Assembly (NCBI RefSeq): GCF_000496075.1
Contig: NZ_AWXZ01000017.1
Span: 62,001-126,000, forward strand
DNA length: 64,000 nucleotides
Direction of reading: 5' to 3'
From: Lutibaculum baratangense AMV1
Lineage (GTDB): Bacteria; Pseudomonadota; Alphaproteobacteria; Rhizobiales; Tepidamorphaceae
A program made the translations under genes and the position numbers. The notes beneath the pieces are model-generated. The model had not been told where the DNA came from, searched no databases, and worked only from the letters and a program-made list of their open reading frames with translations. Of the stretch, positions 42,550 through 51,132 are shown one piece after another; position 1 is the stretch's first letter, and each line of letters opens with the position of its first letter.

Positions 42550-44052
42550 ATGGCACTTGCGCCAAAGCTTCAGCTGCGCCAGTCGCAGTCGCTGGTGATG
42601 ACGCCGCAGCTGATGCAGGCGATCAAGCTCCTGCAGCTGTCGAGCCTCGACCTGGCGAGCTACGTGGAAGGCGAGCTGGAGCGAAACCCGCTCCTGAAGG
42701 AGGCCGAGGCGGAGCCGGCCGTTCCGGGCGATGACACGGGCGAGACCGCAGCCCCCGAGGCCGCCGTGATGGATCTCGTGGCGGCCTCGAAGGACGCGGC
42801 CCTGCCGGCGGTCGCGGCCGATCTCGACGGCGACACCTCGAACGTCTACGACGCCACCGACGCGTGGGCGACGGCGTCTGTCTCGCAGGGTCCGGGACCG
42901 GCTTCTCGTGGCGAGGGACGCCAGTTCGACGGCGACGAGAACCTTCTCGAGACGACGGTGGCCGAGCGCGGCTCGCTCCAGGACCACCTCAAGGCCCAGC
43001 TGTCTCTCGTGCACTGCTCGGAGCGCGAGCGGGTGATCGCGCGCCATCTCGTCGACCTCCTCGACGAGTGCGGCTACTTCAGGGAGGATGTCGGCGAGGT
43101 CGCCGACCGGCTCGGCGCGCCGGAGGAGGACGTCCTGGACGCGCTCGAGATCGTCCACACCCTCGAGCCAACGGGGATCGGGGCCCGCGACCTGGCGGAG
43201 TGCCTGGGCCTTCAGCTCCGCGAGCTCGACCGGCTCGACCCGGCGATGCAGAGCCTCCTCGACAATCTCGACCTGCTGGCGCGACGGGACCTCGCGCGCC
43301 TGAGGCGTGTCTGCGGGGTCGACGAGGAGGACCTGGCCGAGATGCTCGCGGAGCTCCGCCGCCTCGATCCCAAGCCCGGGGCGGGATTTGCGTCCGACCT
43401 GATACAGACCGCGATCGCCGACGTCGTCGTCCGCCCGAACCCCGACGGCAGCTGGCACGTCGAGCTCAATCCCGAGACGATGCCGCGCGTGCTGGTCGAT
43501 CGCAACTACCACGCGCGCGTCTCGGGTGGGCCGCGGAGCGATCGCGACAAGACGTACATCACCGAGTGCCTGCAGCAGGCGAACTGGCTGGTGCGAAGCC
43601 TCGAACAGCGCTCGCGCACGATCCTCAAGGTGGCGAGCGAGATCGTCCGGCAGCAGGACGCCTTCCTGTCGCGGGGCGTGAGGCATCTGAAGCCGCTGAC
43701 GCTGCGAATGGTCGCGGAGGCGGTCGAGCTGCACGAATCGACGGTCAGCCGCGTGACGGCCCACAAGTACCTCGCGACGCCCCGGGGCCTCTTCGAGTTC
43801 AAGTACTTCTTCACGTCCTCGATCGCCGCGACGGAGGGCGGAGAGGCTCACTCGGCCGAGGCCGTGCGCGACCGCATCCGCGAGCTGATCGCGGCCGAAG
43901 CCCCGCAGAACATCCTGTCGGACGACACGATCGTGAAGATGCTGCGAGATTCGGGAGTCGACATCGCGCGCCGGACGGTGGCGAAATACAGGGAGTCGCT
44001 CCGGATTCCGTCGTCTGTCCAGCGCAGGAGGGAGAAGCAGGCGGGCCTTTGA
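42550..44052 (+). CDS. rpoN: RNA polymerase sigma-54 factor
   Basis: The 500-residue sigma-54 has the Gln-rich activator-interacting region I (LAPKLQLRQSQSLVMTPQLMQAIKLLQLS), an acidic variable region, the core-binding region, a helix-turn-helix (MVAEAVELHESTVSRVTAHKYLATPRG) and the RpoN box ARRTVAKYRE. ATG 42550 directly follows a TTG at 42547. The location after lptB and before hpf/ptsN is conserved. Confidence 0.98.
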   Translation: MALAPKLQLRQSQSLVMTPQLMQAIKLLQLSSLDLASYVEGELERNPLLKEAEAEPAVPGDDTGETAAPEAAVMDLVAASKDAALPAVAADLDGDTSNVYDATDAWATASVSQGPGPASRGEGRQFDGDENLLETTVAERGSLQDHLKAQLSLVHCSERERVIARHLVDLLDECGYFREDVGEVADRLGAPEEDVLDALEIVHTLEPTGIGARDLAECLGLQLRELDRLDPAMQSLLDNLDLLARRDLARLRRVCGVDEEDLAEMLAELRRLDPKPGAGFASDLIQTAIADVVVRPNPDGSWHVELNPETMPRVLVDRNYHARVSGGPRSDRDKTYITECLQQANWLVRSLEQRSRTILKVASEIVRQQDAFLSRGVRHLKPLTLRMVAEAVELHESTVSRVTAHKYLATPRGLFEFKYFFTSSIAATEGGEAHSAEAVRDRIRELIAAEAPQNILSDDTIVKMLRDSGVDIARRTVAKYRESLRIPSSVQRRREKQAGL

Positions 44053-44072
44053 ACGAGGCGGCGGAGAGACGA

Positions 44073-44101
44073 TTGACTTGCCCAGGGAGGCTACGTAGGT
44101 T
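44073..44101 (+). promoter_or_regulatory. Candidate housekeeping promoter for hpf
   Basis: TTGACT (44073-44078), a 17-base spacer, and TAGGTT (44096-44101) lie just past the rpoN stop. They would give hpf-ptsN a promoter separate from the lpt-rpoN transcript, with a leader of roughly 110 bases. Confidence 0.5.
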
Positions 44102-44215
44102 CCGCCGCACTGTTGAGCCTGATGCCGGGAGGCACGCCCCGGCGGAGGGATCCGGTTCGGCAGCCGGGACGTTGAGCCTTTTTCGGTTCAGGATTGGTGC
44201 ACTCGGCGGAAAGAC

Positions 44216-44812
44216 ATGCAGCTTCGCGTTACGGGAAAGAACATCGACGTCGGCGACGCCCTTCGGGATCAGGTGCGCGACCGCCTCGATTCCGCGCTCG
44301 GCAAGTATTTCGACGGCGGCGCCTCGGTGAACGTCACCGTCGAGCGCGAGCGCAGCGGCTTCAAGACCGACTGCCGCGTTCACCTCGACTCCGGGATGGA
44401 TCTGCAGAGCACGGGCCAGGCCGGCGACGCCTATCAGAGCTTCGACCAGGCCGCGGTGAAGCTCGAGAAGCGGCTCCGCCGCTACAATCGCCGGCTGAAG
44501 GACCACCACAAGGAATTCAACGGCGCCGAGGCCGTCCAGGCGGCGAGCTATGTGATCGCCTCGGGCGACGAGGAGACCGAGGAGGACGAGACGCCCCTCG
44601 AGGACAATCCCGTCGTCATCGCGGAGAGCCAGACGGCCATCCGCTCGATGACTGTGGGTATGGCCGTGATGTCTCTCGATCTCAGCGACGCGCCGGTCTG
44701 CGTGTTCCACAACGTGGCGAGCGGCCGGCTGAACATCGTCTACCGTCGATCCGACGGCCATGTCGGTTGGATCGATCCGCCCCACGGCAGCGAACAGGGG
44801 GCACGCGGCTGA
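44216..44812 (+). CDS. hpf: Long-form ribosome hibernation promoting factor
   Basis: The 198-residue protein has an N-terminal S30AE domain (MQLRVTGKNIDVGDALRDQVRDRL, residues 1-105). A flexible acidic linker follows (DEETEEDETPLED). The C-terminal dimerisation domain (AIRSMTVGMAVMSLDLSDAPVCVFHNVASGRLNIVYRRSDGHVGWI) marks the long form. It makes 100S ribosome dimers on starvation. Confidence 0.96.
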   Translation: MQLRVTGKNIDVGDALRDQVRDRLDSALGKYFDGGASVNVTVERERSGFKTDCRVHLDSGMDLQSTGQAGDAYQSFDQAAVKLEKRLRRYNRRLKDHHKEFNGAEAVQAASYVIASGDEETEEDETPLEDNPVVIAESQTAIRSMTVGMAVMSLDLSDAPVCVFHNVASGRLNIVYRRSDGHVGWIDPPHGSEQGARG

Positions 44813-44814
44813 AG

Positions 44815-44841
44815 GCTCCTGCGTCGACGACGCAGGCGAGC
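44815..44841 (+). other. hpf-ptsN intercistronic stem-loop
   Basis: CCTGCGT and ACGCAGG pair around CGACG; flanking GCTC and GAGC can extend the stem with a small bulge. The hairpin ends 23 bases before the ptsN ATG, with no T-run. It may stabilise hpf mRNA or damp ptsN expression. Confidence 0.4.
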
Positions 44842-44864
44842 TTCGGGGGCGTGGCGCACGAGGT

Positions 44865-45329
44865 ATGGATGTAGGCGAACTCATCCGGCAGGACGCCGTC
44901 ATCGCCTCGCTGAAGGCGAATTCGAAGAAGCAGGTGATTCAGGAGATCGCCGAGCGTGCGGGTCCGCTGTTGGGCCTGCCGTCACGCGACATTTTCGATC
45001 ATCTGCTTCAGAGGGAGCGGCTGGGCTCGACGGGCATAGGTCACGGCGTGGCCATTCCTCACGCCAAGCTGCCGACGATCGAGAAGCTGTTCGGCCTGTT
45101 CGCCCGACTCGAGAAACCGATCAATTTCGAGGCGATCGACGACGAGCCGGTCGATCTCGTCTTCGTGCTTCTCGCGCCCGAGGCGGCCGGCGCCGACCAT
45201 CTGAAGGCGCTGGCACGGATCGCCCGGCTGATGCGGGAACCGGGGCTTGCGGCCAAGCTGCGCAGCGCCCGCGACGCCGGCGCCGTCTATACCATCCTCA
45301 GCCAGGCAGCCGAACCCAACGCCGCCTGA
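44865..45329 (+). CDS. ptsN: Nitrogen-related PTS protein EIIA-Ntr
   Basis: The 154-residue EIIA domain has phospho-acceptor His66 in GHGVAIPHAKL. It is part of the nitrogen phosphotransferase chain that regulates potassium, carbon and nitrogen metabolism. The rpoN-hpf-ptsN order is conserved in proteobacteria. Start ATG 44865 follows CGAGGT closely; the open frame extends upstream into hpf without homology. Confidence 0.95.
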   Translation: MDVGELIRQDAVIASLKANSKKQVIQEIAERAGPLLGLPSRDIFDHLLQRERLGSTGIGHGVAIPHAKLPTIEKLFGLFARLEKPINFEAIDDEPVDLVFVLLAPEAAGADHLKALARIARLMREPGLAAKLRSARDAGAVYTILSQAAEPNAA

Positions 45330-45356
45330 CCGCGTCTTGAGCGCCGGGCAGGAAGC

Positions 45357-45626
45357 TCAGTGAACGCTGAGCATATCGAGTTCCTGCTGCCGCGCCCCAG
45401 CCAGGGCTGATTCCCGGCTGTCCGTCAGCATGATCGGCGTCCCGTCCGCCGCATGCAGCGCGAACAGGCGGATACCCGGCGCCATTTCCGGGGCCTGAGG
45501 AAAGAGCTCCTTCAGGTTGTCGGACATGATCGGCTTCAGATACGCGATCTCGCTGTCCCCCAGTCGGGCCAGGTCTTCCTGCGAGATCGCGTGCGCCTCG
45601 TCTTCGAACAGGACGTGATCGATCAT
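45357..45626 (-). CDS. DUF1150-family protein
   Basis: The 89-residue protein has HAISQEDLARLGDSEIAYLKPI and RLFALHAADGTPIMLTDSRESALAGA, characteristic of DUF1150, which is regularly found beside small heat-shock genes in alphaproteobacteria. An AGGAG seven bases before ATG 45626 sets that start. ATG 45632 and a GTG at 45641, which overlaps the hsp20 stop as GTGA, are too close to it. Function unknown. Confidence 0.85.
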   Translation of the reverse strand: MIDHVLFEDEAHAISQEDLARLGDSEIAYLKPIMSDNLKELFPQAPEMAPGIRLFALHAADGTPIMLTDSRESALAGARQQELDMLSVH

Positions 45627-45637
45627 TCTCATACTCC

Positions 45638-46087
45638 TCACTGACTGCTGCCGGCCACAGAGGTCGGCGTCGTGATGTCGATCCGCTTCACGATGCGCTG
45701 CGGCTCCGGGCGGACGAGGTCCACGACAAGCAGGCCGTTGTTGAGGCTCGCCTGGTCCACCTCCATGCCCTCCGCAAGGACGAAGCTGCGCTGGAACTGC
45801 CGCGCGGCGATGCCGCGATGCAGGAACTCCCGCTCGCCCTCTTCCTCCGCCTGCCGGCCGCGAATGGTGAGCTGGTTGTCTTCGAGGGTCACTTCGAGTT
45901 CGCTCGAGGAAAACCCCGCCACCGCGAGCGTGATGCGCAGGCGGTCGGACTCGCCCTCGCCGCGAATACGCTCGATATTGTAGGGCGGGTAGCCGTCGCC
46001 GGCATTGCGCACGGCGCGGTCGAGAAGCCGCTCGAGGCCATCGAAGCCGACGAGGAACGGGCTGTTGAAGCTTGGGACGCGGGACAC
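45638..46087 (-). CDS. Small heat-shock protein (Hsp20/IbpA type)
   Basis: The 149-residue alpha-crystallin chaperone begins VSRVPSFNSPFLVGFDGLERLLDR and has YPPYNIERI, the alpha-crystallin domain, a GLLVVDL block and a final Ile-x-Ile-like motif (KRIDITTP). The start is GTG 46087, chosen by homology and because AAGGA lies 10 bases upstream. The leader folds as a ROSE-like thermometer, and a sigma-32-type promoter lies at 46193-46221. The stop overlaps the upstream edge of the DUF1150 gene. Confidence 0.94.
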   Translation of the reverse strand: MSRVPSFNSPFLVGFDGLERLLDRAVRNAGDGYPPYNIERIRGEGESDRLRITLAVAGFSSSELEVTLEDNQLTIRGRQAEEEGEREFLHRGIAARQFQRSFVLAEGMEVDQASLNNGLLVVDLVRPEPQRIVKRIDITTPTSVAGSSQ

Positions 46088-46093
46088 CGGATC

Positions 46094-46121
46094 AAGATCC
46101 TTCTCTTCTGAAAGCGACCTT
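46094..46121 (-). promoter_or_regulatory. ROSE-like RNA thermometer hairpin in the hsp20 leader
   Basis: On the minus strand a 12-nt arm (AAGGTCGCTTTC) folds over an AGAA loop onto GAGAAGGATCTT. The ROSE signature UYGCU is present as UCGCU, facing the ribosome site AGGA. The G in UCGCU must bulge or form G-G, as in known ROSE elements. Hiding the ribosome site at low temperature is inferred from that family. Confidence 0.65.
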
Positions 46122-46192
46122 GGACGCGGGCCCGTCGCGGCGCCCGCACGCTGAGTTCGTTGCCGGTGCACATGGCCGCCGGCTTGGCTGTG

Positions 46193-46221
46193 ATATGGTG
46201 CTCGGGAGGGGTGCGATCAAG
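46193..46221 (-). promoter_or_regulatory. Sigma-32 (RpoH)-type promoter of hsp20
   Basis: On the minus strand CTTGAT (46216-46221), 17 bases, then CCATAT (46193-46198). This matches alphaproteobacterial RpoH promoters (CTTGAA and CCANAT-like). The predicted leader of about 100 bases includes the thermometer hairpin. Confidence 0.6.
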
Positions 46222-46403
46222 CGAGGCATAAGGCGCCGCACATCTTCCACTCCCCGGGTCGCGGGCGGAAGAACGCACCTAGCCAGGCGCCTCGACGATG
46301 GTAGAATTGCCGCTGTCCCGGGCGGGCAGAGGGAAGAGCCAGCCGATGGCGCCCTTGTGATTGCCCGCCCCGAGAGGACATGTCTCGAGAAGGTCCAAAC
46401 CAA

Positions 46404-46622
46404 ATGTGGCTCACCAGAGTCGCGCTCGTCGCAGGTGCGGTCGTCGCACTGGCTTCCGCCGCCCATGCCGACACGATCACCGGCCGCGTGGTCGAGTGGA
46501 GGCCCGCCGCCAAGATGCTCGTCATGGAAGACAGGACGCGCATCTATGTCGATCCGAAGCTCATCCCGTCGGATCCGACCAACAAGCGCGTCGTCATCAC
46601 CTATGCGGCTCCGAAGGCATAG
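46404..46622 (+). CDS. Small secreted DUF1344-like protein, possibly frameshifted at the C-terminus
   Basis: The 72-residue product has a signal peptide (MWLTRVALVAGAVVALASAAHA) followed by a short beta-rich domain (DTITGRVVEWRPAAKMLVMEDRTRIYVDP), similar in plan to DUF1344 periplasmic proteins. ATG 46404 has AGAAGG 10 bases upstream. The frame ends ITYAAPKA at 46622. In the next frame the DNA continues as SEGIAKILDVKILR to a stop at 46654, which looks like the expected last strand, so one base may be missing near 46605-46610. Upstream, 46088-46403 contains only the divergent promoter region and the thermometer. Confidence 0.6.
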   Translation: MWLTRVALVAGAVVALASAAHADTITGRVVEWRPAAKMLVMEDRTRIYVDPKLIPSDPTNKRVVITYAAPKA

Positions 46623-46738
46623 CCAAGATCCTCGACGTCAAGATCTTGAGGTAAGGCGCCGGCGCCTCGCGGCCGCAAAGAGGTCCACCCTGCCAGGTGG
46701 CCCCCATTGCTCCAGGCGATGTCGCTCCTCACGGAAAC

Positions 46739-47962
46739 TCACCTCGATATGCGGATGTCCTGGAACGACGCCGTCATCTGCTGGAACGCCGCCGCGAGCT
46801 CCTGACTGTTGCTGGCGTCGAAGTAGTTGGAATCGCTGCTGGCGCAGCCTTGCAGGACATTCTTGATGTTATTGTCGTCGACCTCGAAGGCGACGGTGAA
46901 TATCTCGATATTCTGTCGCTTGACGTTTTCGCAGATCTTCTTCACGTATTCGTCTGATTTATTGATCGACTCCTTGCCGCTGCAACCGGACCCCGGCATA
47001 TGATAAGGGAAATTGTCGGTCGTCATCGTGTTCGCGCCGTCGCTGAGCAGGACCAGCACCTTCCGGGGATCCCGGTTCGCCGCGTCGTAGGCAGCTCCTT
47101 CGCCGAACGGCGCCCCCGGCGACAGGACCCGCCAGCCCCAGGCCAATCCCGCCGGGATATAGGTGCAGCTGTCGGCGCTCATCGACGAGATCGCGCTCGT
47201 CACTTCCGAGAACCGGTCGCTGAGCGGGGAGATGCTCTTGCCGCACTTCGGGACGTCGAGGGCGGGGATCTTCTTCGTCGCGTAGTTGTCGTCGGTGATG
47301 TTGAGCGCGTCGCCTCGCGATCCCACGCAGCCCTTCCATGTGGACTTGCTTGCGATGAGCGAGGTGTCGAGCCAGCTCGCGTTCACCATCGCTGGTCCGA
47401 CATTCACGTACTCGGCGAAGGGCACGAGGGCGAACTTGGCCTTGAGATCCTTGTTGGAGGAGACGTCGTCCACGAGTTTCGTCGCGACGTCCTTCAACGA
47501 GGCGAGCTTCTGCCCTCGCATGGACCCCGTGTTGTCGAGCACGAGGGCGACCTCGAGCGACCCTTTCGAGCCGCGCATCACCTCGGAGGCAACGCTGATG
47601 TCCATCTCGCGGATTCCGACGACATTCGTCAGCGTGGTTTCGACGGACCCGTCGATGACCACACGAACGGCGTTGTCGGCGGTGAAGGCGATGTCGACGC
47701 GCTTCATCTGCGAGCGCAGCTGCGGCGGCACGTTCGCGTCGATGTAGTTCTGTGCCGCGGCCTTCACGGCCGCCAGGTCTTCCGAGTTCTCGCGGGCACC
47801 GGCGAGAGCCGCGGCGTCGGCGACCTCCTGGAGATGCGAATGCGCCGACGAGGCGCGGGAATAGTCGATCGCCGCGCCCACGCCGACCACCAACGGGATG
47901 AAGGCGAGCCCGAAGATGAGGGCCACCGCCCCGCTTCTGTCATGTAAGAACCGGCTGAACAT
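46739..47962 (-). CDS. TadE/TadG-like pilus-assembly protein with vWA domain
   Basis: The 407-residue protein has an N-terminal TadE/TadG membrane helix (RSGAVALIFGLAFIPLVVGVGAAIDYSRA). A von Willebrand A domain follows with the metal site DNTGSMRG near residue 143, and a later VLLSDGANTMT. Several Cys residues occur in the exported part. Such proteins are linked to Flp/Tad pili, but no other tad gene is in the window, so it is an orphan here. Confidence 0.85.
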   Translation of the reverse strand: MFSRFLHDRSGAVALIFGLAFIPLVVGVGAAIDYSRASSAHSHLQEVADAAALAGARENSEDLAAVKAAAQNYIDANVPPQLRSQMKRVDIAFTADNAVRVVIDGSVETTLTNVVGIREMDISVASEVMRGSKGSLEVALVLDNTGSMRGQKLASLKDVATKLVDDVSSNKDLKAKFALVPFAEYVNVGPAMVNASWLDTSLIASKSTWKGCVGSRGDALNITDDNYATKKIPALDVPKCGKSISPLSDRFSEVTSAISSMSADSCTYIPAGLAWGWRVLSPGAPFGEGAAYDAANRDPRKVLVLLSDGANTMTTDNFPYHMPGSGCSGKESINKSDEYVKKICENVKRQNIEIFTVAFEVDDNNIKNVLQGCASSDSNYFDASNSQELAAAFQQMTASFQDIRISR

Positions 47963-48057
47963 CCAAGCCCCTCCTGTCGAGAGCGGGGCGAGGATGCACA
48001 GAAAAAACCTTCAAATCCCTTGCTTCGATTGCCGAAACTCGGGGGCACCTCCGGAGG

Positions 48058-48447
48058 TCAGGCCGTCCGCTGCAGCTCGAAGCTCGCTCCGCTCGACTGG
48101 GTGCAGGACAGGCGCGCCTGCCCCTGGAAGCTGCAAGTCGCCGAGCGCCGCTCATTGGAGGAGGTCGACAGCCAGTCGAGCTGCGCCCTGCCGCCCGACA
48201 TCGTGTACGAGCCGTTCGCCAGCACCGCACCCGTCTGCGCATCGACCGACTGGAACGAGCCGCCGCGGAAGTTTGCGACGAAGATGCCGTCGGCCGAGGC
48301 CCACCGCCCGTCCATCGGCGAGGGAGCGGGCGCTGCCGCGGGCGCGCGACCCGGCGCCATGGCCATCTCCTGGCCGCCGCCCTGGCAGGCTGCAAGGCCG
48401 GTGGCGAGGGTGACGAGTGCTGCGAGCGTGCTGATCTGTTTCTTCAT
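48058..48447 (-). CDS. Omp10-like outer-membrane lipoprotein
   Basis: The 129-residue lipoprotein has a signal peptide ending in a lipobox (LATGLAAC), a Gly/Ala/Pro linker, then the domain GRWASADGIFVANFRGGSFQSVDAQTGAVLANGSY. Its C-terminus is ATCSFQGQARLSCTQSSGASFEL, with a Cys pair. The pattern closely follows Brucella Omp10. Start ATG 48447, giving MKKQIS, is the natural signal start; an in-frame extension to 48480 is not needed. Confidence 0.8.
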   Translation of the reverse strand: MKKQISTLAALVTLATGLAACQGGGQEMAMAPGRAPAAAPAPSPMDGRWASADGIFVANFRGGSFQSVDAQTGAVLANGSYTMSGGRAQLDWLSTSSNERRSATCSFQGQARLSCTQSSGASFELQRTA

Positions 48448-48548
48448 GGGTTGCCTCCGAAAACAACGGAACTCTGCCATTGTGCGGCGGTTCCAAACTT
48501 ACACCATGCCACTGGCGCGGGACGCGGGGAATCGGCTGGCCGTGGCTA

Positions 48549-49853
48549 TCACACCACAACCGGTTGGGCCATGAAGCCGCTCGGCCCGAACACTCTCTGA
48601 TACCGGGCCAGCGCCTCGGCCTCGCCGCTCGCCTTCGAGGGATTGTCCGAAAGCTTCACGGCCGGGCGGCCGTTGGCCTCGGTCACCTTGCAGACGATCG
48701 AGATCGGATCGAGCCCCTGCAACGGCTCCGGCATGCACCCGCGGAAATCGGCGGTGAGGTGCGTCCCCCAGCCGAAGCTCGTGTTCACCCGCCCGCGGAA
48801 GTGGCGGTGGATCTCCTCGATGCTGTCGACGTCCATCCCGTCGGAGAAGATCAGGAGCTTGTTCGCCGGATCCTGGCCCTGGCTCTGCCACCACCTGAGG
48901 ATCTCCTCGCCGATCGGAATGGGAGGCGCCGAATCGGGCCTGAAGCCCGTCCATCGCGACAGCCAGTCCGGCGCGTGGCGCAGGAAGGTCCGCGTGCCGT
49001 AGGTGTCGGGCAGGACGACGAGAAGGTTCCCGCTGTAGAGCTTCTCCCAGTCCTGCAGCACCCGGTACGGCGCCTCGAACAGCTCCTCGTCCGTCTCCGC
49101 CAGCGCCGCGACCACCATCGGTAGCTCGTGGCCGTTCGTGCCGATCGCCTCGAGATCGTTCTCCATGGCGAGAAGCACGTTGCTCGACCCGATGAAGGAC
49201 TGGCCCAAGCCCTCCTTGAGCGCCTCGATGCACCAGCGCTGCCACAGGAAGCCGTGGCGGCGCCGCGTGCCGAAGTCGGCGAGCCTCAAGCCGTCGAGCT
49301 TGCGCAGACGCTCCACCTTGTTCCAGAGCTTCGCCTTCGCGTTCGCGTAGAGCACGTCGAGCGCGAACCGCCCCATCCCCTTCAGCGCGGCGCGCGAGCG
49401 GAGCTCGCTGACGATCGCGAGCGCGGGGATCTCCCACATCGTCGTCTGCAGCCACGGTCCGTGGAAGTGCAGTTCGTACTGCCCCTCCACACGCCGCAGC
49501 TCGTATTCCGGCAGCTGGAAGCGGCCGAGCCATTCGAGGAACTCGGGCTGGAAGATCTGAGACCGGCCATAGAACGTGTTGCCGGCGAGCCAGATCATCT
49601 CCTTCTTCGTCAGCTTCAGCGTCCGGGCATGGTCGAGCTGCTCGCGAAGCTCGCCCTCGTCGATCACATCGGCGATGGCGACATGCCGCGACCTGTTGAT
49701 CAGCGAGAACCTCACCTCGACGTCGGGATAGAGGCTCCAGATCATCTGGAGCATCAGGAGCTTGTAGAAGTCCGTGTCGAGAAGGCTTCGGACGATCGGG
49801 TCGAGCTTCCAGTTGTGGTCGTAGACACGCCTCGCAATATCGATCGTCGGCAT
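48549..49853 (-). CDS. pncB: Nicotinate phosphoribosyltransferase
   Basis: The 434-residue enzyme forms nicotinate mononucleotide in NAD salvage. It contains [17 protein letters not shown], the active-site region [24 protein letters not shown], and [18 protein letters not shown] for the phosphoribosyl site. ATG 49853 has GAAGGG just upstream, so the open frame to 49901 is not used. Confidence 0.96.
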   Translation of the reverse strand: MPTIDIARRVYDHNWKLDPIVRSLLDTDFYKLLMLQMIWSLYPDVEVRFSLINRSRHVAIADVIDEGELREQLDHARTLKLTKKEMIWLAGNTFYGRSQIFQPEFLEWLGRFQLPEYELRRVEGQYELHFHGPWLQTTMWEIPALAIVSELRSRAALKGMGRFALDVLYANAKAKLWNKVERLRKLDGLRLADFGTRRRHGFLWQRWCIEALKEGLGQSFIGSSNVLLAMENDLEAIGTNGHELPMVVAALAETDEELFEAPYRVLQDWEKLYSGNLLVVLPDTYGTRTFLRHAPDWLSRWTGFRPDSAPPIPIGEEILRWWQSQGQDPANKLLIFSDGMDVDSIEEIHRHFRGRVNTSFGWGTHLTADFRGCMPEPLQGLDPISIVCKVTEANGRPAVKLSDNPSKASGEAEALARYQRVFGPSGFMAQPVVV

Positions 49854-50167
49854 GGCGCCCTTCGTTTCCCCGTGAGCACGTCGCTCCCGCCAGCGTTTCA
49901 ATCGCTGCCGGCCGCGAGCGTCACCGAAATGACCACAAAACAGGCGGGAGCGGTACCGTGGAATCGGGCATCCCGCAAACGGCTTCTGCTGCGGCAGGGC
50001 AACTCGCCGCTGCCGCGCAGGAACGGGACCGGCGGCCGCGCGTCTCCATGAACGGGCGCGCGCCTTGGCCGTCGGCCGCCGCGCGCATACCCATCCCGGC
50101 GTCGGGGCGGTCAGCCGTCACGGCTCGGGGCGCCTCCCGTGGGGAGGATGATGGAAATCGGGATCGT
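49854..50167. other. Non-coding stretch upstream of pncB and the DUF2269 remnant
   Basis: These 314 bases lie between the divergent pncB start and the recognisable DUF2269 tail. A long open frame from a GTG at 49958 runs through it in frame with the tail, but the encoded stretch (Ala/Arg/Pro-rich) has no membrane helices or homology. It probably holds the pncB promoter and eroded DNA. Confidence 0.4.
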
Positions 50168-50323
50168 CGGCGCGACCTCGCCCGCGAGGCCGCCCGGGCC
50201 GGGCAGCCCCTGCCGGCCGAGTACCACCGCCTGTTCCGCTGGTGGTTCATCCTCGGCTGGCCCGCCTTCGCCGCGATGCTGGTCGTGTTCCACCTGATGA
50301 TCCAGAAGCCGCAGCTGTGGTGA
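50168..50323 (+). pseudogene. C-terminal remnant of a DUF2269 membrane protein
   Basis: The last 51 codons encode RRDLAREAARAGQPLPAEYH, then RLFRWWFILGWPAFAAMLVVFHLMIQKP. This is the conserved final segment of DUF2269 integral membrane proteins, which normally have about 150 residues and three more membrane helices upstream. No frame in the preceding 300 bases supplies those helices. I read it as a decayed gene; a single-helix small protein is the alternative. Confidence 0.6.
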
Positions 50324-50353
50324 CGCCGGGGTGAAGACAGGCGCGCTCACCTC

Positions 50354-50373
50354 CTGTATACAGTGCGTAGACA
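50354..50373. promoter_or_regulatory. Candidate GntR operator upstream of the HAD gene
   Basis: A perfect palindrome CTGTATACAG (50354-50363) is followed 11 bases on by the degenerate copy CGTAGACA (50366-50373). It lies 21-41 bases before the HAD start codon and matches the arrangement at 51891-51910. Confidence 0.6.
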
Positions 50374-50394
50374 GCATAGCGGGGAGACGCGACC

Positions 50395-51117
50395 ATGCGC
50401 CTGAGCGACTTCAAGGCCCTCACCTTCGACTGTTACGGCACGCTGATCGACTGGGAGACCGGCATCTTCACCGGGCTGCAGCCGCTCCTCGCCAAGGTCG
50501 GCCGCGAGCTCTCCCGCGACGAGGTCCTGGAGGCGCACGCCTTCCATGAATCCTCGACCCAGGCGCAGACACCGGCGAAGCGCTATCCCGATCTCCTCGC
50601 CGTCGTCTACAAGCGTCTGGCCGAGGAGTGGGGGGTTCCGGTCAGCTGGGGCGAGGCCGAGGCCTACGGCGCCTCCGTCTCGGCATGGCCTGCCTTCCCC
50701 GACACGGCGGAGGCCCTGCGGTATCTGAAGCAGCACTTCAAGCTCGTGATCCTGTCGAATGTCGACAACAGGAGCTTCTGGGCGAGCCAGCAGAAGCTCG
50801 GCGTCGAGTTCGACGCGATCTACACCGCCGAGGACGCCGGCTCCTACAAGCCGAGCGACCGCAATTTCGAGTACATGCTGAAGAACCTCGCGCGGGTGGG
50901 GATCGCCAAGGGCGACATTCTGCACACCGCCGAGAGCCTGTTCCACGACCACGTGCCGGCCACCCGCCACGGCCTCGCCAGGTGCTGGATCTACCGCCGC
51001 CACGACAAGGAAGGCTTCGGCGCCACGATGAACCCGGGCGACATGCCAAAGGTCGACTTCCGCTTCACCTCGATGGCCGAGCTCGCCGAGGCCCACCGGA
51101 AGGAAGTCGGCGCCTGA
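50395..51117 (+). CDS. HAD-superfamily type II haloacid dehalogenase-like hydrolase
   Basis: The 240-residue HAD enzyme has nucleophile Asp12 in [10 protein letters not shown], the motif II Ser in [10 protein letters not shown], the Lys in [12 protein letters not shown], and [13 protein letters not shown] for motif IV. The pattern is that of L-2-haloacid dehalogenases, but type II HAD proteins also include phosphatases. A shared operator ties it to the adjacent GntR regulon. It is convergent with gntR. Confidence 0.87.
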   Translation: MRLSDFKALTFDCYGTLIDWETGIFTGLQPLLAKVGRELSRDEVLEAHAFHESSTQAQTPAKRYPDLLAVVYKRLAEEWGVPVSWGEAEAYGASVSAWPAFPDTAEALRYLKQHFKLVILSNVDNRSFWASQQKLGVEFDAIYTAEDAGSYKPSDRNFEYMLKNLARVGIAKGDILHTAESLFHDHVPATRHGLARCWIYRRHDKEGFGATMNPGDMPKVDFRFTSMAELAEAHRKEVGA

Positions 51118-51132
51118 GCCTTTCCGGCCGGA

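Noticed and set aside
44102-44215. Sigma-54 promoter before hpf
   Set aside because: No TGGCAC-N5-TTGC arrangement; a housekeeping promoter at 44073-44101 fits better.
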